DNA of 64,000 nucleotides, from NCBI GenBank assembly GCA_027449865.1, contig DAIDKV010000190.1, positions 34,062 to 98,061 on the forward strand, written 5' to 3'. The notes under the pieces were generated by a model, which did not search any database, was not told the DNA's origin, and saw only the letters and a list, made by a program, of their open reading frames with translations. How positions within the stretch are numbered: position 1 is the first letter of the stretch; the number at the start of each line of letters is the position of its first letter. The translations under genes and the position numbers were made by a program. Positions 39,838-48,676 of this stretch are shown here, piece by piece. This DNA comes from Planctomycetales bacterium (GTDB lineage: Bacteria; Planctomycetota; Planctomycetia; Isosphaerales; Isosphaeraceae).

Positions 39838-41091
39838 TCACAGGAGATCCTCATCAAGTTCGAGCGGGCCTTCCTCGCGGAGATATTCCGCGCGCTGCCT
39901 CAGTCGGCCGCGGATCTCTTCGAGCTTCGGGGGGAGCGAGCCCTCGGGGAATCGATTCAGGAGCTTGATAGCCTGTTGCGGCCTCCCCTGGTTCTGGATC
40001 AGAACCTGGGCGAGTTTCAGGACCACGCGGGGCGAGGGATCGGGCTGCTCGCGGACGTAATCGCGCATCACGTCGACGGCGTCGTCGTGTCGCTGAATCC
40101 GGAGCAGCGCCTCGATCAGCTCGCGCCAGTCGGGCTCGGGCGGGTGCCAGGGGACCGGGGCGCGCCGGGCTTTTTTGTAAACGGCCAGCGCGGCCTCCGT
40201 CTCCTCGAACTCGAGGTGCCCCCGAAAAGCCCGGAGGACGACAGCCGAGGCGTCCTCGATCGACGTCGGACCTCCCCTGCTCCGACCCTTGCTCGATCGA
40301 CCCTCGGATCGCCGCGATGCCTTGCTCGTCGGCGTCTCCAACCGGCGATCGGGTCGCTTCGCCTTCCGGGTTCGGGTCTCCGTGCCCTTCGGTCGTCCCG
40401 CCCGCCGCTGGAGGACGGCAAGGAGATCCCAGTTTTCGCAGTCAACCCACTGGAATCTCAGCATTCCAGCGCCGATCAACACACCCAGCAGGGCGCCGAA
40501 GGTGTGGTTGAGCTCGACCGCGACGATCACTCGGGTCGAAAGGTTCGTCAAGCTTGCCCGAAGGACCCCCGAAAGACCGCCCGACAGCACGTCGAGCGCG
40601 ATGTACATCGCCGCGAACCAGAGGATCGAGAGATCGAACTCGATCGGTGTCAACCGGACCCAGAGAATGCAGGTCACCTCATTTCGGGGCGCCCAGACGA
40701 GGCAGATTCCCATCAGGCCGAAAACGACCGCCGACGAACCGAGGAGCCGGACCTCCTGCTCACTCGAAACCAGGCATTGCATCGCCCCGGCCAGCAGAGT
40801 CCCCATCAGCAGGTAGATCAGAACGAAGCGGAGACCGCCGATCTTCCCCTCGACGACAAGGCCGAACGTCCAGAGGAACAGCATGTTCCCCGCAAGCTCA
40901 AAGATCCCACTGTGCAGGAAGTTGCTGACCACCCATTGAAGCGGATGAATCCCCCCGCCGATTGTCAGCGCCAGGTTCTCCGTGGCTTCTCCAGGCACAA
41001 GCAGGTAGAGAACCACGTTCACCGCGATCACCCCCATCGTGGCGATCGGCCGGTGATAGATCGGCGCATCCGTTCCCCACGGAATGATCAT
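39838..41091 (-). CDS. Rhomboid-family intramembrane serine protease with C-terminal soluble domain
   Basis: The 417-residue protein has six to seven hydrophobic segments in residues 15-215. It carries GGGIHPLQWVVSNFLHSG, the GxSx catalytic motif GSSAVVFG (Ser120) and the dyad His196 in ELNHTFGA, so the enzyme appears active. GSSA is a variant of the usual GASG. From about residue 230 a Lys/Arg-rich linker leads to a soluble domain (EATEAALAVYKKARR, PDWRELIEALLRIQRHDDAVDVM, QGRPQQAIKLLNRFPEG) with repeated helix pairs that resemble TPR units. Rhomboids cut transmembrane segments of membrane proteins. It ends 30 bases from the converging acetyltransferase-like gene. Confidence 0.9.
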   Translation of the reverse strand: MIIPWGTDAPIYHRPIATMGVIAVNVVLYLLVPGEATENLALTIGGGIHPLQWVVSNFLHSGIFELAGNMLFLWTFGLVVEGKIGGLRFVLIYLLMGTLLAGAMQCLVSSEQEVRLLGSSAVVFGLMGICLVWAPRNEVTCILWVRLTPIEFDLSILWFAAMYIALDVLSGGLSGVLRASLTNLSTRVIVAVELNHTFGALLGVLIGAGMLRFQWVDCENWDLLAVLQRRAGRPKGTETRTRKAKRPDRRLETPTSKASRRSEGRSSKGRSRGGPTSIEDASAVVLRAFRGHLEFEETEAALAVYKKARRAPVPWHPPEPDWRELIEALLRIQRHDDAVDVMRDYVREQPDPSPRVVLKLAQVLIQNQGRPQQAIKLLNRFPEGSLPPKLEEIRGRLRQRAEYLREEGPLELDEDLL

Positions 41092-41208
41092 GTCTTTTTG
41101 TAATTAGTACTCTGTAATTCCTAATTAGCACCTGGTAAATCTTGACTCGCTATGTGAGGGCATGATTTTCGATCGTGATAAACTTGGTCGGTCTCCCAGA
41201 GACACCAA

Positions 41209-41931
41209 TTACCAGAACTGCCACGCTCCATGGTAAATGACGTGAAGGCCCAGGGCGAGGTTGGCGACGACGTGGCTGATGAGGCAGGCCGAGACGGATC
41301 TTGACTGATGAAGGAGCCAGGCCCAGAGGGCTCCGGTCAGGAGCGCGGGGAGCCATTCGGGATGGGCGAGGGCAAACAGGAGCGAGGTAATGGCCGCAGC
41401 CATCGGTGTCACGTGACCGATCGGGACACGGCGGAAATCGGCATCGATCAACCATCTCATCAGGAAGGATCGCCAGAAAAGTTCCTCGACCAGCGGAACG
41501 AGGAGGACCAGTCCCGCGAGGCGGACGGTGTAAAAGCCCAGCCGGCCCGCGGCCGACATCCGGCCCGGGTCGAAGGCGATGCGCTGGCCCATCATCGGGA
41601 GGCCGGGGTAGAGACCGTCCAGCCCAATCCAGAGCGCCGTGACGACCAGACCCGTGATGATCGCGAGGACGATCGCGAGCGGACCGGGCCCGGGTCGCAG
41701 ATCGTTCCAGGTCGATCGGTATCGCCAGGCAAGTCCGGTGACGATGGCCAGGCGAACCGCATAGGCGATCGGATACCAGGTGGGGCTTGGCTGGTTGTCG
41801 ACCTGGGGCAGATAGCCTTCCAGTCCGCCGAGGGCGACATAGGCGAACATCGGGACGACGTAAGGGAGGATCTCGGCCGTCGGGACCTCTCGCGCGCGGC
41901 TGGATTCGACCGTTTGCGTCTCAGCGCTCAT
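41209..41931 (-). CDS. CPBP/CAAX-type intramembrane metalloprotease
   Basis: A 240-residue multipass protein. The CPBP hallmark is present: LVPLVEELFWRSFLMRW with Glu149/Glu150 and Arg154, FALAHPEW with His190, and a final SHVVANLALG with His220 and Asn224. These form the metal-binding catalytic set of the Abi/CAAX protease family. The sequence looks like the CAAX prenyl-protease-related subgroup often found near exosortase/PEP-CTERM genes, and a PEP-CTERM protein lies 2.3 kb away, but no exosortase is in the window. Its ATG overlaps the stop of the HAD gene (ATGA), so the two are translationally coupled. Confidence 0.87.
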   Translation of the reverse strand: MSAETQTVESSRAREVPTAEILPYVVPMFAYVALGGLEGYLPQVDNQPSPTWYPIAYAVRLAIVTGLAWRYRSTWNDLRPGPGPLAIVLAIITGLVVTALWIGLDGLYPGLPMMGQRIAFDPGRMSAAGRLGFYTVRLAGLVLLVPLVEELFWRSFLMRWLIDADFRRVPIGHVTPMAAAITSLLFALAHPEWLPALLTGALWAWLLHQSRSVSACLISHVVANLALGLHVIYHGAWQFW

Positions 41932-42590
41932 GGGGACACACTCCCGTCAATCAGGGCCAGGACGGCGGGATCGTCGAGGCGGGAGACAATTCGATCGGCC
42001 GAGCCGAGTCCTTCCAGGGGACTGTGCTCGTGTGGAACCGCGACGACGAACGCGCCGGCGGCTCGTCCGGCCTCGACGCCCGCCGGGCTATCTTCCAGAA
42101 CGAGCAACTCGCCAGGCTCGACAGCGAAGCGATCGGCCGCCAGTCGATAAATCTGCGGGTCGGGCTTCCCTCGGGTGACATCCTCGGCGCTGAGGATGAA
42201 GGCGAACCGCTGGGCGAGTCTGTGGCGATTGAGGAGCCGGTCGACGTAGGGCCGACCGGAGGAAGTCGCCACCGCCGTCGGGATCGCCTTGCGATGGATG
42301 TGGTCCAGCAGTGCGATCAGGCCGGGAGTGGGATGCACGGCTGTGTCGACCTCGGAGAGGAACCGCTCGCGGACCTGCGCCAGGATCACCTCGGGGGGCT
42401 CGTCAACACCGGCAAGCTCCTTAAGCCAGCCCGCGACCTCGACCGCTCGCCGACCGATCAGCGACCGCATGATCTCCGGCGTGAACCGCTTGCCCCGCGA
42501 TTCCAGCACTGCCGAGCAGGAGCGGAAGAACAGCGCCTCGGTGTCGAACATCAGGCCGTCGAGATCAAAAACCACCGCCCGAATCGCCAT
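41928..42590 (-). CDS. HAD-superfamily phosphatase (beta-phosphoglucomutase/phosphoglycolate phosphatase-like)
   Basis: 220 residues. Motif I VVFDLDGLMFDTE (residues 6-18), motif II TAVATSSGR near residue 112, a Lys/Asp pair GKPDPQIY near residue 143 and motif IV LVLEDSPAGVEAGRAAG near residue 163 match subfamily IA HAD enzymes with a four-helix cap. That set is shared by phosphatases of sugar phosphates and beta-phosphoglucomutases. The ATG at 42590 has GAGGGGACGA immediately upstream; the upstream frame contains a His run and is unlikely to be translated. The stop codon overlaps the start of the CPBP protease by four bases. Confidence 0.9.
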   Translation of the reverse strand: MAIRAVVFDLDGLMFDTEALFFRSCSAVLESRGKRFTPEIMRSLIGRRAVEVAGWLKELAGVDEPPEVILAQVRERFLSEVDTAVHPTPGLIALLDHIHRKAIPTAVATSSGRPYVDRLLNRHRLAQRFAFILSAEDVTRGKPDPQIYRLAADRFAVEPGELLVLEDSPAGVEAGRAAGAFVVAVPHEHSPLEGLGSADRIVSRLDDPAVLALIDGSVSP

Positions 42591-42693
42591 TCGTCCCCTC
42601 CCCAGCAGCCTCGTTTCGTTGGTCTTTCCCGGGAATCGTTGATGATGATGATGGGCATGGGAGGCCGGGCGCGGCTCCCGACTCGCCGATCGG

Positions 42694-44031
42694 TTAGCCT
42701 CGGCGCAGCGCCTGATGACTCTCCGGGAACATCGCGATTTGATCCAACTCTCCCGCATCGTTGAAGGGGATGGGCCGGAAGTCGCTGGCGAAGGAGAGTT
42801 CGGGATGGGCCTCGACCTCGGCCGAGAGGGCGGGTGTCACCCAGAAGTCGGTCAGTTCGAGGGTGTTCGGGATGAGGACCATCCGGGCCTGGGACCGGTC
42901 GATCCGCCAGCAGGAATCGAGGCAGGTCGCGATCACGTCGTGGTCGGTGGGCATCGCGAGCGGAACGCGGGCCCTGGTGAGGAAGTTGCTGGTGAGGTTG
43001 TTGACCCAGGTCGGCTTCGGGTCAATCTTCCGGACGAGTCGATCGGTGGTCAGGTCGGCCAGGCCGATCCCGTTGGCGTTGCCTCGCGTTTCGTCGGAGA
43101 GATCGAGAACGGCGAGGCGGGTAATGACGGGGCGAGGAAGGTCGGGCATGGTCTCGATCCGTTGCCTTCCGATCACGTTTGGATCGATCCCGGTCCCGCT
43201 GTAGTTCTTCCCCAGCTCGCCGACGATCAGAACATCCATCTGATCGAAGGGGAGCCGGCCCATCAACCCGCGCGACTCGTCGAGCAGTTGGGGCTCGATC
43301 TGGAGGAGGTCCTCGGGCTCGATCGCCACGACCTTCGCCGTGCGTTCGCGTGCGTTTTCGAGGATGGCGAGGCCGAGGGCCACCTTTGTGTTCGCCAGCA
43401 GGAAGGAGCCGACCTCGGGAAGCATCGCCCGGAGCCCGGGCAGGCCCAGCTTGTGAACCTGCTCGGCGCCCTCGCGTTTGCCGAGTCCGATGGTCAGCAT
43501 TTTGAGGAGGCCACTTTCATAACGACCGGTGAACGAGGTGTGTGGCTTGATTCGGTTGAGCAGGAGGATGGCATCGGCCTCGTGGGCGTTGCGATCGAAC
43601 CGGATCGGCAGTCCAAAGGAGTTGGTTCCGAGGACGACCGTCTCCATCTCGGACCGGATCGGGCAGCCGACCGACGACTCGGTGACGCCCAGCTCGGCGA
43701 GCAGGGCGCGCTGGCCGTCGGGCGTTCCACCGCCGTGGCTTCCCATCGCGGCGATGACGAAGGGGTCGAAGCCGAGGGCGCGAACCGATTCGACGGCCGA
43801 CCGGGCGATTCGATCGATGGCGGCGATCCCACGGCTCCCCACGGTGATCGCCAGGCGAGCGCCTGGGGAGAGGCGGTGTCGAAGCTGGCTGGCGAGGATG
43901 GCCTCTCGGGTCGCCGCCGCCGGATCCTCGACCTCCGGCTGCTGGAGCGACCTGCGGACGCGGGCGATCCGCGGGAGGATTTCGGCTCGATGGGTCGGGT
44001 CGCTCTCCAACGTCTGGACTCCTCCGGTCAC
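42694..44031 (-). CDS. Lactate racemase (LarA)-like N-terminal domain protein (DUF2088)
   Basis: 445 residues, cytosolic. The DUF2088/LarA-like N-terminal pattern is visible as VGSRGIAAIDRIARS, AAMGSHGGGTPDGQRALLAELGV near residue 95, ADAILLLNRIKPHTSFTGRYESGLLKMLTIGLGKREGA near residue 160 and VLIVGELGKNYSGTGIDPN near residue 275. In LarA this fold binds a nickel-pincer nucleotide cofactor and racemises lactate. The LarB/C/E maturation proteins are not in the window, so lactate racemase activity should not be assumed; related proteins act on other hydroxy acids. Start: GTG at 44031 gives the listed frame, but TTG at 44010 has GGAGGA at a suitable distance and may be used. Confidence 0.82.
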   Translation of the reverse strand: MTGGVQTLESDPTHRAEILPRIARVRRSLQQPEVEDPAAATREAILASQLRHRLSPGARLAITVGSRGIAAIDRIARSAVESVRALGFDPFVIAAMGSHGGGTPDGQRALLAELGVTESSVGCPIRSEMETVVLGTNSFGLPIRFDRNAHEADAILLLNRIKPHTSFTGRYESGLLKMLTIGLGKREGAEQVHKLGLPGLRAMLPEVGSFLLANTKVALGLAILENARERTAKVVAIEPEDLLQIEPQLLDESRGLMGRLPFDQMDVLIVGELGKNYSGTGIDPNVIGRQRIETMPDLPRPVITRLAVLDLSDETRGNANGIGLADLTTDRLVRKIDPKPTWVNNLTSNFLTRARVPLAMPTDHDVIATCLDSCWRIDRSQARMVLIPNTLELTDFWVTPALSAEVEAHPELSFASDFRPIPFNDAGELDQIAMFPESHQALRRG

Positions 44032-44103
44032 TCTGGGGCTGATTCGCTGACGCCCCAGTTTACCAGAGTGGCGGTTGGGATGCCTCCACCCCGGGAAAGG
44101 CGT

Positions 44104-44142
44104 GAGCCCCTCGCGACCGCGGATCGCGGTGGCGAGGGGCTC
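44104..44142 (-). terminator. Strong hairpin downstream of the PEP-CTERM gene
   Basis: Arms GAGCCCCTCGC (44104-44114) and GCGAGGGGCTC (44132-44142) with an inner ACCGCG/CGCGGT make a 17-bp stem interrupted by one mismatch. It lies between the PEP-CTERM gene's stop and the LarA-like gene's start on the minus strand. There is no T run, so it may act as a barrier or a rho-independent terminator of weak type. Confidence 0.55.
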
Positions 44143-44212
44143 GCTGGATCGATCAGGGGCTCAGGCCGGAGCGGGGCGATCGGTCCCCGGGGCCGTCGGG
44201 CCGGGATCGCGA

Positions 44213-45028
44213 TCAGACGGCGGCGCCGCGGCGGACCCGGCGGACCAGAGCCAGGGCACCCAGGACGCTCGTCCAGCCGATAATCGTCGCCGGCTCGGGC
44301 GTGCCGGTCTCGCTCCCCTGGGGCACCGAGCTGATCGTACCGCCGGTTGGGGCGAAGGCGACCGGATACGGGCCGACCTGGGGATTCGGGTTCTGGATGC
44401 TCACCTGCGGGGTGGTGAGGTTCTTGTCGTTGGTGATCACGACGATGGTCCCGCCGGTGGCACCGGCCTGAAGCGGGCCGGCGTTGGTGGTCGGGTCGAG
44501 GTACTGGAAGGTCAGCGAGCCCGTGGTCGTTCCCGGCTGCCAGGCGACCGAGGCCGGTACCTGGATGGTGCTGCCCGGGGCGGCCTGCGGAACGTTGAGG
44601 CTACCGACCGGACCGTCGTTGATGACGAAGACCGACGAGTTCTGCCCGTTGATGGTCGTCGGCGTCGGCGTCGAGCCGAACTGCATGGCGGCGCTGTTGA
44701 GGTAGGTCGGCTGCCCGGTCACGTCGGAAACGTTGTTGACGCCGAACTCGTAGGCGTAAGCGGTCAGGCCGGCATACTGGCCGGTACCCTGAAAGACCTG
44801 CGACTGCACCACGCCGGTCGCGGGCATAGTGGCAGTTGTGGGCGTATTGGCAACAGAATAATTCTGAGTGAGCACACCGGTGGTCGAGGAGAAATCGGCG
44901 TTGAACTGGGCCGCCGTGAGCGAGGCGGGGGCCAGATTCTGAACGAGGGCGCTGGCACGAGCGGAAGGGGAGGCCACGCCGAGCGCAAGACCAGCCCCCA
45001 GAGCGAGAGCGTAAGTGAACTTGTTCAT
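44213..45028 (-). CDS. PEP-CTERM sorting domain-containing exported protein
   Basis: 271 residues. The signal peptide FTYALALGAGLALGVASPSARA ends near residue 26. The mature part is Thr/Asn/Gln/Pro-rich and beta-like, containing GQPTYLNSAAMQFGSTPTPT, VPASVAWQPGTTTGSLTFQY and GTIVVITNDKNLTTP. The C-terminus is a textbook PEP-CTERM tripartite tag: GTPEPATIIGWTSVLGALAL then the basic RRVRRG. Exosortase would cut at the PEP and the protein would be attached outside the cell. The start at 45028 gives the correct signal; the longer frame adds unrelated residues. No exosortase is present in the window. Confidence 0.88.
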   Translation of the reverse strand: MNKFTYALALGAGLALGVASPSARASALVQNLAPASLTAAQFNADFSSTTGVLTQNYSVANTPTTATMPATGVVQSQVFQGTGQYAGLTAYAYEFGVNNVSDVTGQPTYLNSAAMQFGSTPTPTTINGQNSSVFVINDGPVGSLNVPQAAPGSTIQVPASVAWQPGTTTGSLTFQYLDPTTNAGPLQAGATGGTIVVITNDKNLTTPQVSIQNPNPQVGPYPVAFAPTGGTISSVPQGSETGTPEPATIIGWTSVLGALALVRRVRRGAAV

Positions 45029-45564
45029 TCGAGCGATCTTCCAGGGTTGATCAGGGTGGTTCGTGAGAAGCACGAACCGTCATGAGCGAGTCCATCCGTA
45101 ACTCAACTCTCCGGCCGGAGAACGTCCCCGGTCGGGCCCCGCGGGCCAAGGTCACGTCGAGCGCGGGTCGGAGGCGACCTGGCACGATCGGAACGAGTCT
45201 CGATCGGTTGCCAACCCCTCCCGGGCTCCCGCTCCTGCTTCCGGCCGTTGGCTCGCGAACGTTCCACGAGCGACCGGAATGGCCACTCGGGAATGCCCTC
45301 GACTCTCAGCCGGTTGCCGGACAACGCCAATCGTCGCCCAGGCCAGGGTCGGGACCCCTCGTTATGTCAACTTGCCTTGGACCCGTCGCTGATCTTGCCA
45401 AGGCGACGGGGACGGTATCAGGAACCTCCGAGAGGGTCAACCCGACTTGAATCTTTTTCGGCGAGGCGCGCCGAATCGTGTTCCGGATCGGGAACTCGAA
45501 TCTGTCCGCGGCCAGGCGAGGGAGGGGTGACCGAGCCCAGTGGCCCATGGAGACAAGCCCGCTG
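45029..45564. other. Intergenic region upstream of the PEP-CTERM gene
   Basis: About 536 bases with no gene. On the minus strand TTGACC (45440-45435), a 17-base spacer and ACGGTA/TACCGT (45417-45412) form a weak promoter candidate about 390 bases from the start codon. Confidence 0.4.
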
Positions 45565-46404
45565 TCATCGGGAAGGGGATTGCATCGGGGGCTGGGGTGT
45601 TGGAGTACCGATGCCCATGGAGGTTCCGTTGGCCTGGGGTGGACCGGCGATCGTCGGGCCGGGTGACGACTCGGGCGGGGCCAGCGGCTCGGGCGTCACG
45701 GGCTCGGGAGCCCTGGCCGGCGAGCTGGGCTCGAGTGGGCCTGGACCGGGTGGGATTTCTTCGAATTCGAGGTCGGGTAGCGCGACTTCATCGGTTTCGA
45801 GGACGGGCGGACCGACGGGGCGGCCGGCATCGCGGCGGGCCCGCTCGTATCGATAGAGGAGCCAGCCGGCCACGCCCACCACCAGGAGCAGGGCGAGCCA
45901 CTGCTGGATCTCGTGAATTCCCTTCTGGATCGTGTTGGCGAAGAGGTAGCCCAGGCCAAACATGATCGATGTGCTGAGTGTGGCCGCGATCAGGTCGGTC
46001 AGCAGGAGGCGCAACATCGGCAGCTTGAGGATGCCCGCCGTGAGGTAGGCGGCCGTTCGGAAGCCTGGCACCAGTCGGCCCGAGACCAGGATTCGGAAGC
46101 CGTGCCGATGGAAATAGCCCTTGATCTGGGCCTCGCGCTGGCGCGTGAGGAAGCGCCGGGTGAGAGGGAAGCTGAGAACCTTCTCTCCGTAGAAATAGCC
46201 GAGGAGATACACGACGAAGTCGCCCAGCAGGACGCCGGTCATGCAGCTTGCGAGCGCCGGGACGGCCGACATCTGACCGTTCCGGGTGAGGATCGCGGCG
46301 ACCATGATGGGGGCTTCCTCGGGGATGGGAAGCCCCAGGCCGCCGAGGATCAGGATAAGGGTGATCCCCACGTAGCCGTACTGTCCGATCAGTTGCTCCG
46401 CCAA
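45565..46404 (-). CDS. DedA-family membrane protein
   Basis: 279 residues; the DedA/SNARE-associated membrane domain occupies about residues 1-185. Features are LPIPEEAPIMVAAILTRNG with the conserved acidic residues after the first re-entrant helix, GDFVVYLLGYFYGEKVL, HGFRILVSGRLVPGFRTAAYLTAG (the family's conserved G-R-F/L-x-P-G-x-R block) and a final helix LALLLVVGVAGWLLYRY. The last 75 residues are Pro/Glu/Ser-rich and probably disordered. DedA proteins help maintain the proton motive force and transport lipid-linked carriers such as undecaprenyl phosphate; the exact substrate is unknown here. The start is TTG and not firmly supported. Confidence 0.88.
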   Translation of the reverse strand: MAEQLIGQYGYVGITLILILGGLGLPIPEEAPIMVAAILTRNGQMSAVPALASCMTGVLLGDFVVYLLGYFYGEKVLSFPLTRRFLTRQREAQIKGYFHRHGFRILVSGRLVPGFRTAAYLTAGILKLPMLRLLLTDLIAATLSTSIMFGLGYLFANTIQKGIHEIQQWLALLLVVGVAGWLLYRYERARRDAGRPVGPPVLETDEVALPDLEFEEIPPGPGPLEPSSPARAPEPVTPEPLAPPESSPGPTIAGPPQANGTSMGIGTPTPQPPMQSPSR

Positions 46405-46542
46405 TCGCCGCCCCCCGCCCGCGAGTCGCGACCGTCCCGCGGCACCCTACCCGGCGCCGGCGACAGTCAGCCGGTATGATAACCGGAATCCCGAAGCAGG
46501 ACAGCGCTGGCGGGCGCGATTCGGAGGGGTTCGGGACCGCCC

Positions 46543-46571
46543 TTGACCGATCGGAGTCTGGCCGGTATGGT
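46543..46571 (+). promoter_or_regulatory. sigma-70 promoter for the CARDB/LEPR-XLL gene
   Basis: TTGACC (46543-46548), a 17-base spacer and TATGGT (46566-46571). The start codon is 154 bases downstream, with AAGGAGGAG just before it. Confidence 0.7.
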
Positions 46572-46724
46572 CCCGGGCATCCCAGGGAAGGGTCATCTCG
46601 CAGAATATCCAAGGCGCCCGGGCGGATCGTCCAAACGATGGCCCGGGACCCGGCCCGGCGAAGGATCTCGCCGAGGGGCCGACCGCCGCGCCGAGGTCCG
46701 ATATCTCAAGGAGGAGATCCGCAA

Positions 46725-48326
46725 ATGTCATCCCCCGATCGCCGGGCTGCCGGACGACGAAGCACCCCGGGGCGAGGGCCCGCCCATCCCCGGCTCGAGC
46801 CGCTGGAAGGTCGGGCGCTGATGGCCGCGCACGGCGGGGCTCTGCCGGACCTCGTGAACTCGGCGATCGCGGTTTCCACCGGCACAACCGACTGGGGGAA
46901 CAGCCTCGAGATCCAGGGACGGGTCACCAACCAGGGCGGCGGCACGACCACGAGCGCGTTTCCGGTGATCCTGTACGCCTCGCCGGTTCGGGGTGTGAAC
47001 CGGCTCTCCGTGCCGATTGGTCAGGTCACGATTCCCGCTGGCCTGGCGCCCGGGCAATCGATTCCGTACCAGCTTTCGGCGTCATTGCCCGAGACACCGG
47101 TCCCCAGCGTCAACAGCAATGGCGGGACGGTTTACGTGGCCGCCTGGGTTGATCCGACCCGGGTCGTCGCGGAGAGCAATTACCACAACAACCGCGATGT
47201 CGGCCCGCCGTACGACTCGGTTCCGATCACGATCAGCCCGCCGAAGCCGGCGGAGCTTGTCGGGACAACACTGGCGGTTTCGGCTCCCACGACGACCTGG
47301 GGCAGCACGGTCACGGTCACGGCGCAGGTGACCAACAAGGGCTCGGGCGCCTCGCCGCCGACCACGGCCCTGCTCTCGCTCACACCGCAAGGATTGAGCT
47401 TTGGCGGCCCGAGCTCCGTTGGTGTCGGGACGATTCCGATCCCGGCCCTCGCCCCATACCAGACCTACAACGTCGCCGAGAACGTCACCCTGCCGGCCGT
47501 CGAGCCGCTGGCGATCACCAACTACACGAACTTCGGCCTGACCATGGTTCAGGACGCGAATTACCTCACCAACCAGCTTTATCCAAATCAGCCGGACCAG
47601 GGCATCGGGCTGGACCAGGCCGCGATGACCATCACGACCAGCCCGACCTCAACGGCGACCACGGGCCCCCTGCCCGACCTCGCCGCCTCGTCGGTTGTCG
47701 CGGCCTCGGGGACGATTCGGTGGGGCCAGTCGTTCCAGGCCAGCAGCACCGTGCAGAACCTGGGCCAGGGCGAGGCCGGATCGTTCCAGGTGTTCTTCAT
47801 CCTCACCGGCCAGGCCGGGTCGGTGAACAACGGTATCTACCTCGGCCAGACGACGATCTCCGGCCTTGCGCCGGGTGCCTCTCAGCCGATCAACCAGACG
47901 CTCACCCTTCCGACCCGGCTCCCGGCTGGGGTGAATCTCAACAGCGTCGGCTACGGCCGGATCGCGGTCGTGGTCGACCCCAACAACATGATCAACGAGA
48001 CGCTGAAGACCAACAACGAGGCGGTTTCGGCTCCGTTCATCGTCCGGCTACCGGGCAATGCCACCACCGTGCCGACCCTGGCCACTCCGGGCGCCATCCC
48101 GTCGGTTCAAACGATCGCCCAGCAGTCCAAGTCCCGGGCGAGAGCCGCCGCCCTCGTCCGGCAGGCAGCCCGGGTTCATTCGCTGGTTGGAGTTCACCAC
48201 CCGATCAAGCTTCATCGACATGCGGCGCCTCCGTCGAACTCGATTGTCTCGACCGGGCTGAACCTGGCGAACGAGCTGACCCGGCTTCCCCACCAGGTTG
48301 TCAGCGTGGTGGGCAAGTCGCTGTAG
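46725..48326 (+). CDS. Exported CARDB-repeat protein with LEPR-XLL-like leader
   Basis: 533 residues. The N-terminal LEPLEGRALM near residues 24-33 is the LEPR-XLL-like tag also seen in the giant protease, suggesting a shared export or localisation path. The rest contains three CARDB/DUF11-type domains, each starting with L-P-D-L or V-x-x-T and continuing with xxVxNQGxGxTTSxFxVxLYxS: LPDLVNSAIAVSTGTTDWGNSLEIQG, LVGTTLAVSAPTTTWG, and LPDLAASSVVAASGTIRWGQ. The C-terminus is Ala/Arg/His-rich (ARAAALVRQAARVHSLVGVHHPI). CARDB domains occur in cell-surface adhesion proteins. AAGGAGGAG is an excellent ribosome-binding site at eight bases. Confidence 0.88.
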   Translation: MSSPDRRAAGRRSTPGRGPAHPRLEPLEGRALMAAHGGALPDLVNSAIAVSTGTTDWGNSLEIQGRVTNQGGGTTTSAFPVILYASPVRGVNRLSVPIGQVTIPAGLAPGQSIPYQLSASLPETPVPSVNSNGGTVYVAAWVDPTRVVAESNYHNNRDVGPPYDSVPITISPPKPAELVGTTLAVSAPTTTWGSTVTVTAQVTNKGSGASPPTTALLSLTPQGLSFGGPSSVGVGTIPIPALAPYQTYNVAENVTLPAVEPLAITNYTNFGLTMVQDANYLTNQLYPNQPDQGIGLDQAAMTITTSPTSTATTGPLPDLAASSVVAASGTIRWGQSFQASSTVQNLGQGEAGSFQVFFILTGQAGSVNNGIYLGQTTISGLAPGASQPINQTLTLPTRLPAGVNLNSVGYGRIAVVVDPNNMINETLKTNNEAVSAPFIVRLPGNATTVPTLATPGAIPSVQTIAQQSKSRARAAALVRQAARVHSLVGVHHPIKLHRHAAPPSNSIVSTGLNLANELTRLPHQVVSVVGKSL

Positions 48327-48676
48327 GCGGAACGGCGGGTTCCTGGGGGGAGAGCCCGCAAAGCCTTCGCAGACCGAACGGTCGGGCTCCTCGCCAGGAT
48401 GGGCTCTGGCGGAGTTCTCCCCGTGTGAAGGCTTAACCCGCATAACCCAGCCATCTTCCGTCAAATCGGCCGCGTTTCGGATACCAAAGCCGGAAACTTG
48501 AGACAAAATTGGAATCAACGAGGGGTTTTATTGAAGGATCACCGTCACCTGGCTATGCTTTGCAACGTCGACCGGGCGATCGCGGCAAGCTAGAGAAACG
48601 GGCAGAAGAGATTGCTGGGCGCAAGTGGCGAGTCGGATCGAGTTTGCGGGGTTCGTCGCCAACGGAGACATCACGA
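48327..48676 (+). other. Intergenic region upstream of the hydrolase-like gene
   Basis: 350 bases with no gene visible; it carries the promoter described at 48531-48559. Nothing else distinct was seen. Confidence 0.5.
48531..48559 (+). promoter_or_regulatory. Probable promoter of the hydrolase-like gene
   Basis: TTGAAG (48531-48536), a 17-base spacer and TATGCT (48554-48559), 118 bases before the start codon. Confidence 0.45.

Noticed and set aside
44213..45085. Plus-strand frame opposite the PEP-CTERM gene
   Set aside because: No domain, while the minus strand has a signal peptide and an exact PEP-CTERM tail.
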